DNA of 64,000 nt from Branchiostoma belcheri (Eukaryota > Chordata > Leptocardii > Amphioxiformes > Branchiostomatidae), in contig NW_017804131.1 of assembly GCF_001625305.1 (NCBI RefSeq), positions 1,654,419 to 1,718,418 of the forward strand, given 5' to 3'. Positions 49,908 through 59,989 of the stretch are shown here, piece by piece (the first letter of the stretch is position 1; each line of letters starts with the position of its first letter). The translations under genes and the position numbers were made by a program. The notes under the pieces are model-generated. The model searched no databases, was not told the origin of the DNA, and worked only from the letters and a program-made list of their open reading frames with translations.

Positions 49908-50234
49908 TAAACGATAGCAAAGATGGATGGAAAATCTGAAACCCCAGCAAGGGATGTTCTGAATGAATGTCAAAGGCGTTTGGTGTGTGATGGATATGTC
50001 TCCTGTGATCTAGACGGGACAGGAGGGCAATCCTTGGTCCTATGGTGACTTCTCTTGGCGTTCTCATCGTAAACGATACCAAAGATGGATGGAAAAATCT
50101 GAAACCACAGCAAGGGATTTTCTGAATGAATGTCAAAGGCGTTTGATATGTGATGGATATGTCTCCTGTGATCTAGAGGGGAGGGATGACAATCCTTGGT
50201 CCTACGGTGACGTCTCTTGGCGTTCTTACCGTGT
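49908..50234. repeat. Two-copy tandem duplication, period 162 bp
   Basis: Copy 1 (49908-50069) and copy 2 (50070-50234) both run from taaacgata, aaagatggatgg through gaatgaatgtcaaaggcgtt and gatggatatgtctcctgtga to ctcttggcgttct. They differ by about a dozen substitutions and small length changes. An open minus-strand frame crosses both copies, but no family is recognised. Confidence 0.9.
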
Positions 50235-52532
50235 CGAAACGATTACGTCCGTGGAGTTAGCCTGAGATGTACGGGGGAAAGAACTGAACATAATAGCTGT
50301 CAAGTACAGCAATCAAAGTGACTGATAGGTCCCTGGACAGTGGACGGCACCGCTGAAAATCGAAACAGTGATTCTGTGGTTTAGCGTTATTTTGTACAAA
50401 TAATTTCTTTCAAATTTAAAGCAAACTCTACGGAGACTTTGCAGGGGCAATGTTGCTGTAAAGTACGGTCTGATAAGTTGAAGGTTCTTACTCAAAGTTT
50501 TCAAATGGCCTTTGTTCTTCCTCATTATCACGTACGTGACAGTCAATTATTCTAACCAAGGGGATGGCTTCACACTTGAGCGTTATTTGCCTTTACAGCC
50601 AAGTAAATGAAGATCAGAAATGAGAAAATACAATTGACTTGGGGAACTGATATTCATAAAAGCTAACAAAAACTTGAACCGATGTTTGGTGACAAATAAG
50701 ATAGAAATATACTTTTATATAATTGTTAGATGTCTCTCTTATGGCTGGCTTTTCTATATCTGTTTGCTTATAACCGTGAATCACTGAAACAAAGGATTTC
50801 TACATAAAAATCACGGCACAAAGCAGAAGACCTACGGAGGGCGAAAGGTGGGAGAGCAGTAATTAACAACTGACAAATATTTATACACATTAATTAAAAT
50901 TCTAAAGGGGCAGATGTTTGTAAGTTTTGCCTTATTCAACACTTGTCCCTCCTACACATTCCAAAACAATACCGTTACAAACTGATTTAACATAAGGTAA
51001 GCAGCGAACGTAACGATTTTCTGTTCAAACGGCCTACAAAAAGAAGAGGATAGTCTTGTAGGCAAATCCCAGGTATATATTTCCAATCCAACTGTTAGCT
51101 GTAAGGAGATAGCTGGATCGACCACACAAAGTGAAGTAAATCCCAATAAGCTCATTGGTTTAGGTAAGTTAAGAAGTTGCTAACAATGGCTTTACTGTGA
51201 TGAAAATATTGGATATGCAGAATTCATAAGGGATTACCGACTGTGTAAATGTGGACATTTCGTACAATGCATTTGTTCAAACATGGTGTATCTTTTTCTT
51301 ATTCTCACAACAGTGCTAAAGACTATTTACACAGTATTTTAACACTACAGACTACATTAATGATTCTATTAAAAAGTTCCAGTCATCATTCCAGCCAATC
51401 ATTGTTATCATGATAACTATGCATGATTTAGTTCAAGGATTGATTGAGTGATCATGATTCTTATCTTTATAAATACATATATTCCCCTTCTACTGGCTCT
51501 GAATATTTACCATACTAATCAAAGAACCAACATATGCATATTATAGAAGAAGTGGTTAAATTCGTCTTGGGTGTTGGCTTGGTACAGTATACACAACTTT
51601 GATAGCTGTAGTTGGCCTTTTGGAGAGACAGGTTTATTTTTCAAAACATAAACAGTGAGTCAAGTGCTATGTACTTCACCAGATTGTACACTCTATTTGT
51701 GTATAACAACTGAATAAACCCCTAATACTGCCCATACACATACATCAACACACTGCATGTACAAGTATTCTTGGGCTTTTTGTCTGGTGGTTGGGAAAGA
51801 ACTTAAATGTTTTCTTCGTCTATACTTGGTGTTTGGAACGTTGTTGCCATGACTTGAGTGTGTTGCGGTGCAATAAAAGTGATTAATAGACTTTCTGTAA
51901 TCAGAGTCGCTCATTAGGATTTACAAAATTGCCACAAGGATTTAGGTTCCGCCATGGTTAAAAAAACGGCATCATTCGAACTGGTGTTAGAAACAGGGTG
52001 GCAAAGAACAGTAGGGTTTACTCGCAGTTTTAGTTTTCAGTGACTGATTTAATTATGAGGTGACGTTTGTTTGATGTGAAGTTATCTTTGCTCATGTACA
52101 GTGAGCGCCGCTACAAAGTTGCATAGCTACAACGAAGTAGGGATTCCCCAGTTTCAAACGTCGGAAAACAAGGCTTACTGCGTTTAAGTCGACGAAAGTT
52201 GCCACGTGCAATTAGCCAATTCAAAGATATAATTTTACCACAGTGGTTGTTCCATTCTCCAGACCGCGCTAGTTTGGCTACAGTAGTTGGTATAAAGTCG
52301 CGTCGCTACACGTTCCTACGCAACAGTGTTCCACGTGACCGATTAGGAAGGTAATAAATTACCTGTCCAATATAACATTATAGGGTTGACCTGTAGCTGA
52401 TGACAACGCAAACAAACACTGCCCTGAGTATATAATTTTGTAGCCGCGGTAAGAACGGAGTTTATATCTGCCTCACTGCTACGAGATTTCGCTGTCAAAA
52501 ATTCTCTCTGTGTATCGTGAGGGTGAGCGAGG

Positions 52533-52832
52533 ATGGGGAAGTGTTTTTCAGCAGCCGTGGACGCCTTGGATGACGACAACCACAGTCACCACAGTCATCA
52601 CAGTCACCACGGTCATGGTCACGGGCACGGGCGCCACAAGCTTGGGCTGGGCTGCTGCCTAGCGCTGTGCTGCGGCATCTGTATCGGCCACAAGATGCGG
52701 TCAAGGGCAAGTTCTCACTCCAGCCACCACTCGCACAAGTCTCACCACTCGCACCGCTCTCACAAGAAACACAAGAAGCACAAGAAGCACGGGCATGGGC
52801 ATGGCCACCGGAGGGGGTCCAACTCCAGCTAA
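52533..52832 (+). CDS. His-rich, Cys-rich 99-aa protein, possibly lipid-anchored
   Basis: A single-exon frame starts at an ATG in strong context (A at -3, G at +4). Residues 1-8 are MGKCFSAA, where Gly2 and Cys4 fit the known MGxC pattern of N-myristoylation plus palmitoylation. About 16-35 is a His/Ser/Gly repeat (HSHHSHHSHHGHGHGHG). About 36-54 is a hydrophobic Cys-rich run (LGLGCCLALCCGICIG). About 58-95 is a second His/Ser/Lys repeat (SHHSHKSHHSHRSHKKHKKH). A splice donor (GTAAGG) follows the stop at 52841, and a good acceptor ends at 53777, suggesting a 3'UTR intron. The composition suggests metal binding (zinc, copper or nickel) at a membrane; that is inference. No family is recognised. 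The repeat may be hard to align but the frame is clean. Confidence 0.65.
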   Translation: MGKCFSAAVDALDDDNHSHHSHHSHHGHGHGHGRHKLGLGCCLALCCGICIGHKMRSRASSHSSHHSHKSHHSHRSHKKHKKHKKHGHGHGHRRGSNSS

Positions 52833-53777
52833 ACAGACAGGTAAGGAATAACATACACCTGGAATTGTCCTGATATTGCATTTATGATGTAACAACATAA
52901 ATTGTATATCTAGCAGTTTCTTATACAAAGGGATGTACTGGTTATAATCTCCGTATATGTCTGCATATAATGAAGGCAAAGAATTGACGTAAGTCTCCCC
53001 CTCGAACCACGGAAAGTCGCCATGCGTCCTTGAGGGAAAACAAAGTGTATCCATTCGGGTCAAAGTTCACCCTATCGCCAGGTAGACGATATGATACTGT
53101 AGTACCTATAGGGATTATATCTAAAGCTATTCTGTGACTAGTTTTGGCCTCAGTTAAACACAAATGTCTTCTTTAGGTTGGGAAAAGTCAGATTTTGACT
53201 CAGCTGGGGGCTGTCAAACACAGGGCGTTACCGGCGAACGTCGACTAAATGTGTTATTTACTCAGGGCGGACCCTTAAAGTGCCGTGTTGTTACTAAGGA
53301 ACAGGCGTTCCTCGTTACGTACGAATGCACATGAAGCTACAGTAGTGATAGATACAATAGTCACGGTCGACCATACTTTGTCTTGGATTGATTGAGAACT
53401 TCGTGGAATACTGAAATCAGAAGATTGAAACATTATGCAAACTTTTCTTTGATTTCATGATATCCTTTAGTAGACTAGTACTCTGTCGTGAAACAATCTA
53501 CGCAGTAAATGTGTCAGTTTATCAGTAGAAATGCCTTCTTGTCCACCCCAGAAAGCTATGTGAAAAACTCTGACGTCAATTGTCATTACTGCATAGCAAC
53601 AGTCATTACTTTGAACACTGCACTGTATTTTCCTGTATGAAAAGCGAAAAGAGTCCCGAAGAAGAGATAGAAGACGAACGAACGTTTCTGACGAAAAAGT
53701 TGCTTTAAAGTTCCTAAGAACATAGACCGCCCATTGTAAAGACAGACTAACATTTACTCTTCTGTACTCCGTTTCAG

Positions 53778-54101
53778 AAGTTGGACTTTTAAGAGCTCTG
53801 GGACAACAGACGACGGACGTCTGCTCCTGAGAGGGTCATGAGAGCAACATTCTACTGCAGTATACACAGTCACCCATCTATCTGTCTGTGGACCGTCTAT
53901 ATTCAGTCTGCCCGGCGATTTCTAAGGTTACATAGAACGATACAAAATTCATTGGTAACAAACGTAACATGCAACCCCCAAACTTCAAAGTTGAACTTGA
54001 ACCAACTGAAAGTTTTGACACAACGCAACTAGGCCCTATTATTATTACTAAACTCATTTTGTTTACAGAACTAAAAAGTTGATATTAAAGTTGACATTAA
54101 A
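53778..54101 (+). other. Probable 3'UTR exon of the His-rich gene
   Basis: The acceptor tract ctgtactccgtttcag ends at 53777 and could pair with the donor at 52841. ATTAAA hexamers at 54084-54089 and 54096-54101 could signal the 3' end. The exon has no long frame. It rests on splice-site logic only. Confidence 0.35.
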
Positions 54102-55502
54102 TTTTTTTATTGTAAAATGTGAAAGACTATGTGACAGATTTTATGGATATGTTCTAGATCTATTTTTGATAAAGATATATTTGCCAGATAGAGTACAATT
54201 TGTTTAAAATCCCGGCAGTGCAGGCATTCAAACCCACATGGCTATTGTAAAGACGCTGTGCAGTTTATCTGGTCACTATAAAGTAATTTGTTTTGTTGTG
54301 TTTGTGTGTATCCATGACTAAATGAGTTCCCCGGGTCAATACAATACTCCAAAGTGCACAAGGGTCAATGTCTAATAGGTCTGGAACAAAATAGAAGACC
54401 TTGTAGAAGGGGAACATACTGCGATATGTCGAAGATCTTCTGACTCGTCAGGAAATTCTTATAGTCTGTAATGATTAAGCGGAGCCAACAGACATCGTTT
54501 AGTCATTTCTGTTATGGTCCAGACCATCACATGTGAAAATGTCCCTGTTCTATTTGTGTACATTTAGTGGTAAATGTTGCTACCTTGGTTTTCATTTGTT
54601 GAGTTGATGGTTTGTTCACCAAGCTACTTTACCACTTATGATTCTGCACCTGATCACCTCTACGTGTAATAAATCAGCTAATATATCGGTGTTGTTACAA
54701 ACAAGATGTCTGGATTTTTCTATAATAAGCGCTCTGTAAGGAGCTCGAGGTTGATATCTGACCAATAAAAGTGAGAGACCGAAATATTTTCGCGTAGCAA
54801 GACAATTTGAAAAGTTGACAAGAAGGTAGCCCCCGCCTCCCCATACGTTTGATACCAGGTGATATGATCCATCCCTGAACCCGTCATTCCTTACACGTGG
54901 TTTATGCTAACGAATGTCCTATATATAACAGTCTTCAGGTCAAGTGTCCCAACGTGGGAGGTGTATCTTTTCAGCTGTGTGTTTTAGCGGCTGATCTGCA
55001 GTGGCAACATGGAAGAAAAGATACGGCCATCAGCAAATTCCACCTGTTGTCCGTCTCTACATGGTCCATTTCCCGTGGCTAATGTACGGCTCCTAATCTT
55101 TCCAAACCCACGCGAGGGGAGGGCAGGTCATGGCTTATCAATCTTTTCTGCCTTTGTGGTTCTAATCTTTCCAGCACACAGCTTATAATCCAGGAGTGGG
55201 AGAAGTTTCGGAGAGGGCGAATTCGCCATCTTGTTTCCATGATGACGTCATGATGACGTACCGTCTCCATAGAAGACTTCAGGAGGTCCCTCAAACCTGT
55301 TTGCGTTACGGTGCACTTGAACCTTAGATGACAAGAAGCGATAGGAAAGCGACGTCTTAAGAATGATATCTGTTTTTCTTTAAGAGTGCTTGTCAGAAGA
55401 AATAGGCGTGAAATCCTCCCACGCGTCTTGCCGGTCCTTCAGATGACACGTGCAGTGACGAGAGGTAAACACCAGGCGTCGTGGCGGGACAGGTAGAAAT
55501 TA

Positions 55503-55735
55503 GGGTCGTGTGGCGTAACGACAGGCCGTTCGAACCAAGAGGTCCCGAGTTCGAATCCTTGGGAAAGGCACTTGACACGAATCACCTCACTTGACTCAGG
55601 TGAAAATGAGTATGTCTGTTGTCCGTTCATGCGTTTGTCTGTGTTGGTGGCGGCATAAAGAATATGTTGAAGAAACTTGAGTGTGCCGTCACCATATCTC
55701 GTGCTGAATGTTAGAATAGAAATTAAAAAAAAAAG
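55503..55735 (+). mobile_element. tRNA-derived SINE, second copy
   Basis: It starts gggtcgtgtggcgtaacgac, has B-box-like gagttcgaatcc, then ttgggaaaggcacttgacac and caggtgaaaatgagta, and ends gtgtgccgtcaccat and an A-run. Compared with 38103-38350 it lacks about 20 bases directly after the B box. Target duplications are not clear. Confidence 0.85.
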
Positions 55736-56745
55736 AAATGGGAGGGGGTTCATGACGGTGTACCTATATTGGTACTCTCCCAAGAATTCCCGAACTCCCC
55801 GCCGCTCACATGGCTGGATTTCAGGCTAGGTGTTGGGTTTGCCGAAACTTTGAAGATAGCAAATGATCCAAAATCTGTGGGTGGGCAGTACGCTTGTATC
55901 GTGCAGCCTTGTTTAAGAAAGAGATCAAATATCTATGGCTTGAATATCGAAGAAACTTGAACGTTACTATCCCTCCTGTCTTCAGTGTGTTGCTATGTCC
56001 CCTCTCTATGGCACGCTGCTAGTGTTGGTCCTGAAATGATTTCCCATAGAAGTAAGAGTTCGGCCTCTGGGTATGAATATTTCATACCCGACTAGTGACA
56101 ACCCCTCACCCTACATGTTCCGCCTTCGGAGAAAAATAACACTACAAGTTGCAAAGAAGTTGGAGAATGACAAGATCTGACAAGAGGCAGGTTATCAGTT
56201 TGTTTAGCTAAGTGGTCTCTCCACTTGGCTGGAACTCTTTAAGGGGCACTCTTTCTCCATGCTCCATTTCAGACCGGATTACGGACTGTCCTTTCCTTTT
56301 ATTTTAGACTGTACATCGAACTACGTAAACAAGCGGAGACCCTAGCGGTTACATATAGAGAGAAAAGTTGTTGTATTGCTCCCTTTTTTTCCATGAAGCT
56401 TTCAAGACCCTTTCAAACGTTACGCATTGAAGTTACGTGTTCATGTATGTCTTGTAGGATACATCGACGATTATGCCCGTCTTTCGGTGCTAGAAAACAA
56501 AAACCTTTCAAACGTGGTGATGATAAAATTCCCACTTCTGCCAAGTCAGGAGACACCTTAGTAAATCCTCTGTTCAAGTCACATGAGGCGCATGAAGCAC
56601 AGGGTATATCTTCGAAACTCCACCTGAAAATACCGTCCATTTTTATAAAAGTGATATAAAATAATGACTAACAATCTCCTCTCTGGGAACCGTACATGCA
56701 AAAACTGGCGCACAAAACGAGCAAATAAAGAGAAAAGTTAAGCGA

Positions 56746-57657
56746 CGGTCACAACTCGCCGTACGTGCTTCTGCGTGCTGTCTACGTGCAAAAACGTGGG
56801 CAAACGTACGGCATCCGTGCGTGGTGAGTACCGCCTCCGTACGGAATCCTACGGATTTGGGAGCACGCAGACACGCCGTAGAACCTTAAGTGCATGTAAT
56901 ACTTTTTCTACGTGCGGTCTGCGGATTTACCACCCGTTCGTGTGAGTACGTGCGACGCGCGTGCCCCGTACAGCCTATGAGCGTGCAACGTACGGACTCC
57001 GTGAGTCTAACTTCACTATTCTCACGTGCAATTGCTGTACGGACAGCGCACGAAGCACGTGAGTGCCACGCACGGTGCTTGCGTCATCCGTGCTTACTCC
57101 TCACTTCCCAGTTGACCTGCTCAATGACCACGCAGAACACACGTGCACCATACTAGGTGCTCCGCACGTGCAACGCACGTGCAACGCACCTTATTTCTAC
57201 AGTATATAAAGACGACTTGACGGGCGATTGCCAACTCGTCTCCAAGATGCCCAGGAAGGCTCAAAAGAAGTCTACCAGACAAGATCCAAAGAAACGGGCC
57301 GCGGAAGACACCAGGGCGGCTAGTGATGATGAAGTTAACAGGAGTTGCACGCACTTACAACGTGCGAGTGAGTAAGGAAATCGTGCGCACGCCGCACGTG
57401 TAGGTACGGCCTGTACGCGGCAAGGTGTCAATCGCACAGAGATCGTACGTTGTAAGCACGTACAACTCACTTACCACTTGCGCAACGTACGATGCACACA
57501 ACCGCTGACGGCCAGGCGTGTCGTGCAGACCACGTACGTACACCTTGCGAGTGACGTACTCCCTCGGCCGGCCACCCTACGTTTGCAGAAAAAACGTAGC
57601 AGACGTAGCCACGACAAAAACGTACGGACAAAAAGCACGCACGGCGAGTTGTGACCG
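56746..57657. mobile_element. ACGT-rich non-autonomous DNA transposon with internal promoter-like start
   Basis: Terminal inverted repeats of about 25 bp: cggtcacaactcgccgt starts the element at 56746, and its complement ends it at 57657, with one mismatch in the first 25. Further inward the arms stay similar but diverge. The interior is unusually dense in GTACG, ACGTGC and GCACGT words. On the plus strand it carries TATATAAA (57203-57210), an ATG at 57247 opening a 42-codon basic/acidic frame (MPRKAQKKSTRQDPKKRAAE...), and a GTGAGT donor at 57368. This looks like a deletion derivative that kept the promoter and first exon of a larger parent element, or of a captured host gene. Superfamily and target duplication could not be settled. 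Confidence 0.75.
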
Positions 57658-59821
57658 AGGCTTTAGGATAGCTTGGCAAAACAAGAACCGGTTTCCATAG
57701 CAATGGTATCATCTCTATTTGCACGAGGGATGATCGACTGAAATGAATTTGAAACATCAGTACATTCAATAAAGCAAGTAGTCTAATTATACAGTAAATC
57801 TAGCTGATGCGTATGGAGACAACAAAGCCCTTCATTTGCGGAGAGCCTTAGCGCCTTGGAGCGAGGCTAATCCGTGCAGATGCTGCAGAAAGATGCTTGA
57901 GCACTTTTGTTGGGAAATATAATCCAATTTCATGGTGCGGATAAGGGAATATGTGGAGTTGGGTCGGCTGTAATCCCACAATTGTCAGGAAATGTTTTGT
58001 ACCTAATAGTCTCCTTGGTCATTGGATACTCATTATCAACAATACTGACTGAGATATTGTTGAATTTACAGTACTGTATTCTAAAAATGAAGGGAAAGTA
58101 TCAATGTTAATCCCGAATTATAGAGCTATGAAACATGCATATATATTAACCATGCATTGAGAGATATTTGATTGGTGAAAAGACCTTAGTTTAGTATGTC
58201 GTCCATGTTTTCTTAGGAGCGATGAAAAAGATTAGATGAGTAGTGGATATGGTGTGGTATGTATTCGTTTGTTTGATACTCACGTAGGGCAAACCCAAAG
58301 TGTATGATAGTGTTTCAGCGTGTTTAGTAAGTTTAGAAAACGCGAAATCCCACATTGAAGGACTCCGTGTTAAGTATTTACCAAACGTTGACGACAACGT
58401 GGACAATGGGTGATAGCCCCTAACAGGATCGGTTCCGCTCGGGGAGGATCGTCGCCACAAGACGTCCCGATTCGTGTTTATTCGGGCCCCCTCGGAGGCG
58501 CCGGAGGAGCGCCGATGATCAGCCCGTAATACACATACACCCGGCGCCTGGACACGGCAAATCCGCACGGTGAAGGGAAACAAATTAGCGGAGACGAAAC
58601 GCACCTGGCCTTTCACAGACGATCCGGTGAAAGGATACACTGACAAAGCTGCTGAAGTATTGTTCATGAAGAGGAGAGAAAAAAAATACAGATTTGCCTC
58701 GTTTGTTGCACAGCTTGGTGTTTTCATGCTTCAGAGAAATGTAAGTTTGTAAGAGATCCAAACCAACGTTACAAGATAAAACTCAATACGAAATAATGAC
58801 ACTCTAGAACCTTTAAGTGCTACCTGACGTTAGTATAGTCATCATCCGCATGTAAGTTGTATGTAGTAGTGGTTTATAGGTTTTTTAAGCAAGCAAGCAA
58901 GGTTTATTTCTAGTAATTCTACAATGAATGGGGATAAAAAGCAAAATCAGCCCAAGGGTTGAATTGTACAGCGTTGACGAGCAAAGTGCATGGTGAAAAG
59001 TGGTCCGAAAGAAAACAGAAACAAGTGCACAATAACAGCCAAATTTCTCCAACGAATGCTGACGATAATGAAGTATCTCCGAGGACAAATATTAAAAAAG
59101 AAAATCATAATTCTCTGTCACATGATACATGTAAGCTAAGCTACTAATCAACAAACCATAAGAGTAAAGTACTAGTACATGTACATTTGTCAACTGCCTG
59201 GTGAGATAAGCACTTGTCTCAGACCGAATGTGAGAATGGACGGAGGGAGATAACCAAAACACATAACGTGATGTTTGAAGTGATGCGTTTTGTCTTTATT
59301 TGTACATCTTTTAGTTCCAACAGAGCTGCACGCACCCAATTCACGGATCCTGAGTTTGTAGGACTGATATATATAAGCGATATACAGTAAGTACAATGAA
59401 AGATACTGAACTAAAGTACAATGGAAGATTCAGTAAGCCTGACAATGGAAGATACAGTAAGTACCATGGAAAATCGGCGTCCGGCTCCGAGCCGTTCACC
59501 GTGGAGAAAAACATTAAAAACCATATTTGGCAAATAAGACATCTGTCTCCCCTACAATATACCAGTGGACACAGATGGACGACGATTCTGCAATCCGATT
59601 CAATGGAGTTCTTCGCAATCAGTATTTTTGAAATACCTTGGGAAAAATGAAGAATCGAATCATCAAAAGGTGATCCATCAGGGAAATAACAAGGCCAAAC
59701 TTACAGGACAACCGTGACCACTGGGATAACTGGATTACGGACAGTTATAGATATTAAGCGAAATTACGGAAGATTATCTCATTGTTGCGGTCCAGACCAT
59801 TGGTCAGCGCAGGTCGCCGGG

Positions 59822-59983
59822 ATGCTTCACTGTGAAACAGGATTACTGACCCCGGCTGTGACCCCAGGCGAGCCGGAGAATGGACTGGCCGGAGAGCTGC
59901 CGCCCAAAGAAAACCCCGGCTTTGTGGTGGACTCTGATGAAACTGCACGACGGAAGTTAATGATAACCATCTGTAGCACATTC
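59822..59983 (+). CDS. Candidate first coding exon of a zinc-transporter-like (SLC30/ZnT) gene, partial
   Basis: The frame opens at ATG 59822 (MLHCETGLLTPAVTPGEPEN...) and runs 54 codons to a GTAAGA donor at 59984, ending in phase 0. The tail DSDETARRKLMITICSTF resembles the point in SLC30A2/3/4/8 where a short polar N-terminus with an ARR/K-L motif enters the first membrane helix. If so, the product would be a cation-diffusion transporter moving zinc out of the cytosol into vesicles, and the remaining exons would lie past the right edge of the window. I could not find the next exon in the last 4 kb. The reading frame looks codon-like (GC-rich, acidic/proline-rich) against AT-rich surroundings. 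The resemblance is short, so other transporters are possible. An alternative upstream acceptor (exon from 59796 or 59813) would make this an internal exon. Confidence 0.35.
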
Positions 59984-59989
59984 GTAAGA

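Larger units (their letters stand above)
44140..51000. repeat. Old tandem array of about four noncoding units
   Basis: A core beginning ggcagatgtttgt and ending about 80 bases later in acaata, ccg/gcgg, acaaac, gatacaaat-like words occurs at 44691-44775, 46950-47030, 49216-49297 and 50909-50990, always on the plus strand. Spacing is about 2259, 2266 and 1693 bases. A second shared word, ggcttcacacctac, lies 350-530 bases before the core in units 1, 2 and 4. Units 2 and 3 share much longer blocks. No open frame is conserved. The core includes an E-box (CAGATG), a forkhead-like TGTTTGT and a SOX-like ACAATA. It lies 4-10 kb upstream of hairy gene 2, so a duplicated enhancer is a reasonable reading; a dispersed repeat is the alternative. 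Confidence 0.65.
41002..52460. other. Region between hairy gene 2 and the His-rich gene
   Basis: Apart from the tRNA, CSL-site cluster, MITEs, array and tandem repeats listed separately, I see no protein-coding gene here. Short frames lack splice support and family resemblance. The left part is the likely upstream control region of hairy gene 2. From 51.0 to 52.46 kb the sequence is AT-rich and unremarkable. Confidence 0.5.
54102..59821. other. Intergenic region with SINE and ACGT-rich transposon
   Basis: No supported host gene. It holds a SINE copy (55503-55735) and the 0.9-kb ACGT-rich inverted-repeat element (56746-57657). A plus-strand frame at about 58570-58740 runs into a GTAAGT donor but has no recognisable product. 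The rest is non-repetitive as far as I can see. Confidence 0.5.

Noticed and set aside
58570-58752. Plus-strand frame running into a GTAAGT donor
   Set aside because: No recognisable product, no clear acceptor and a non-ATG opening.
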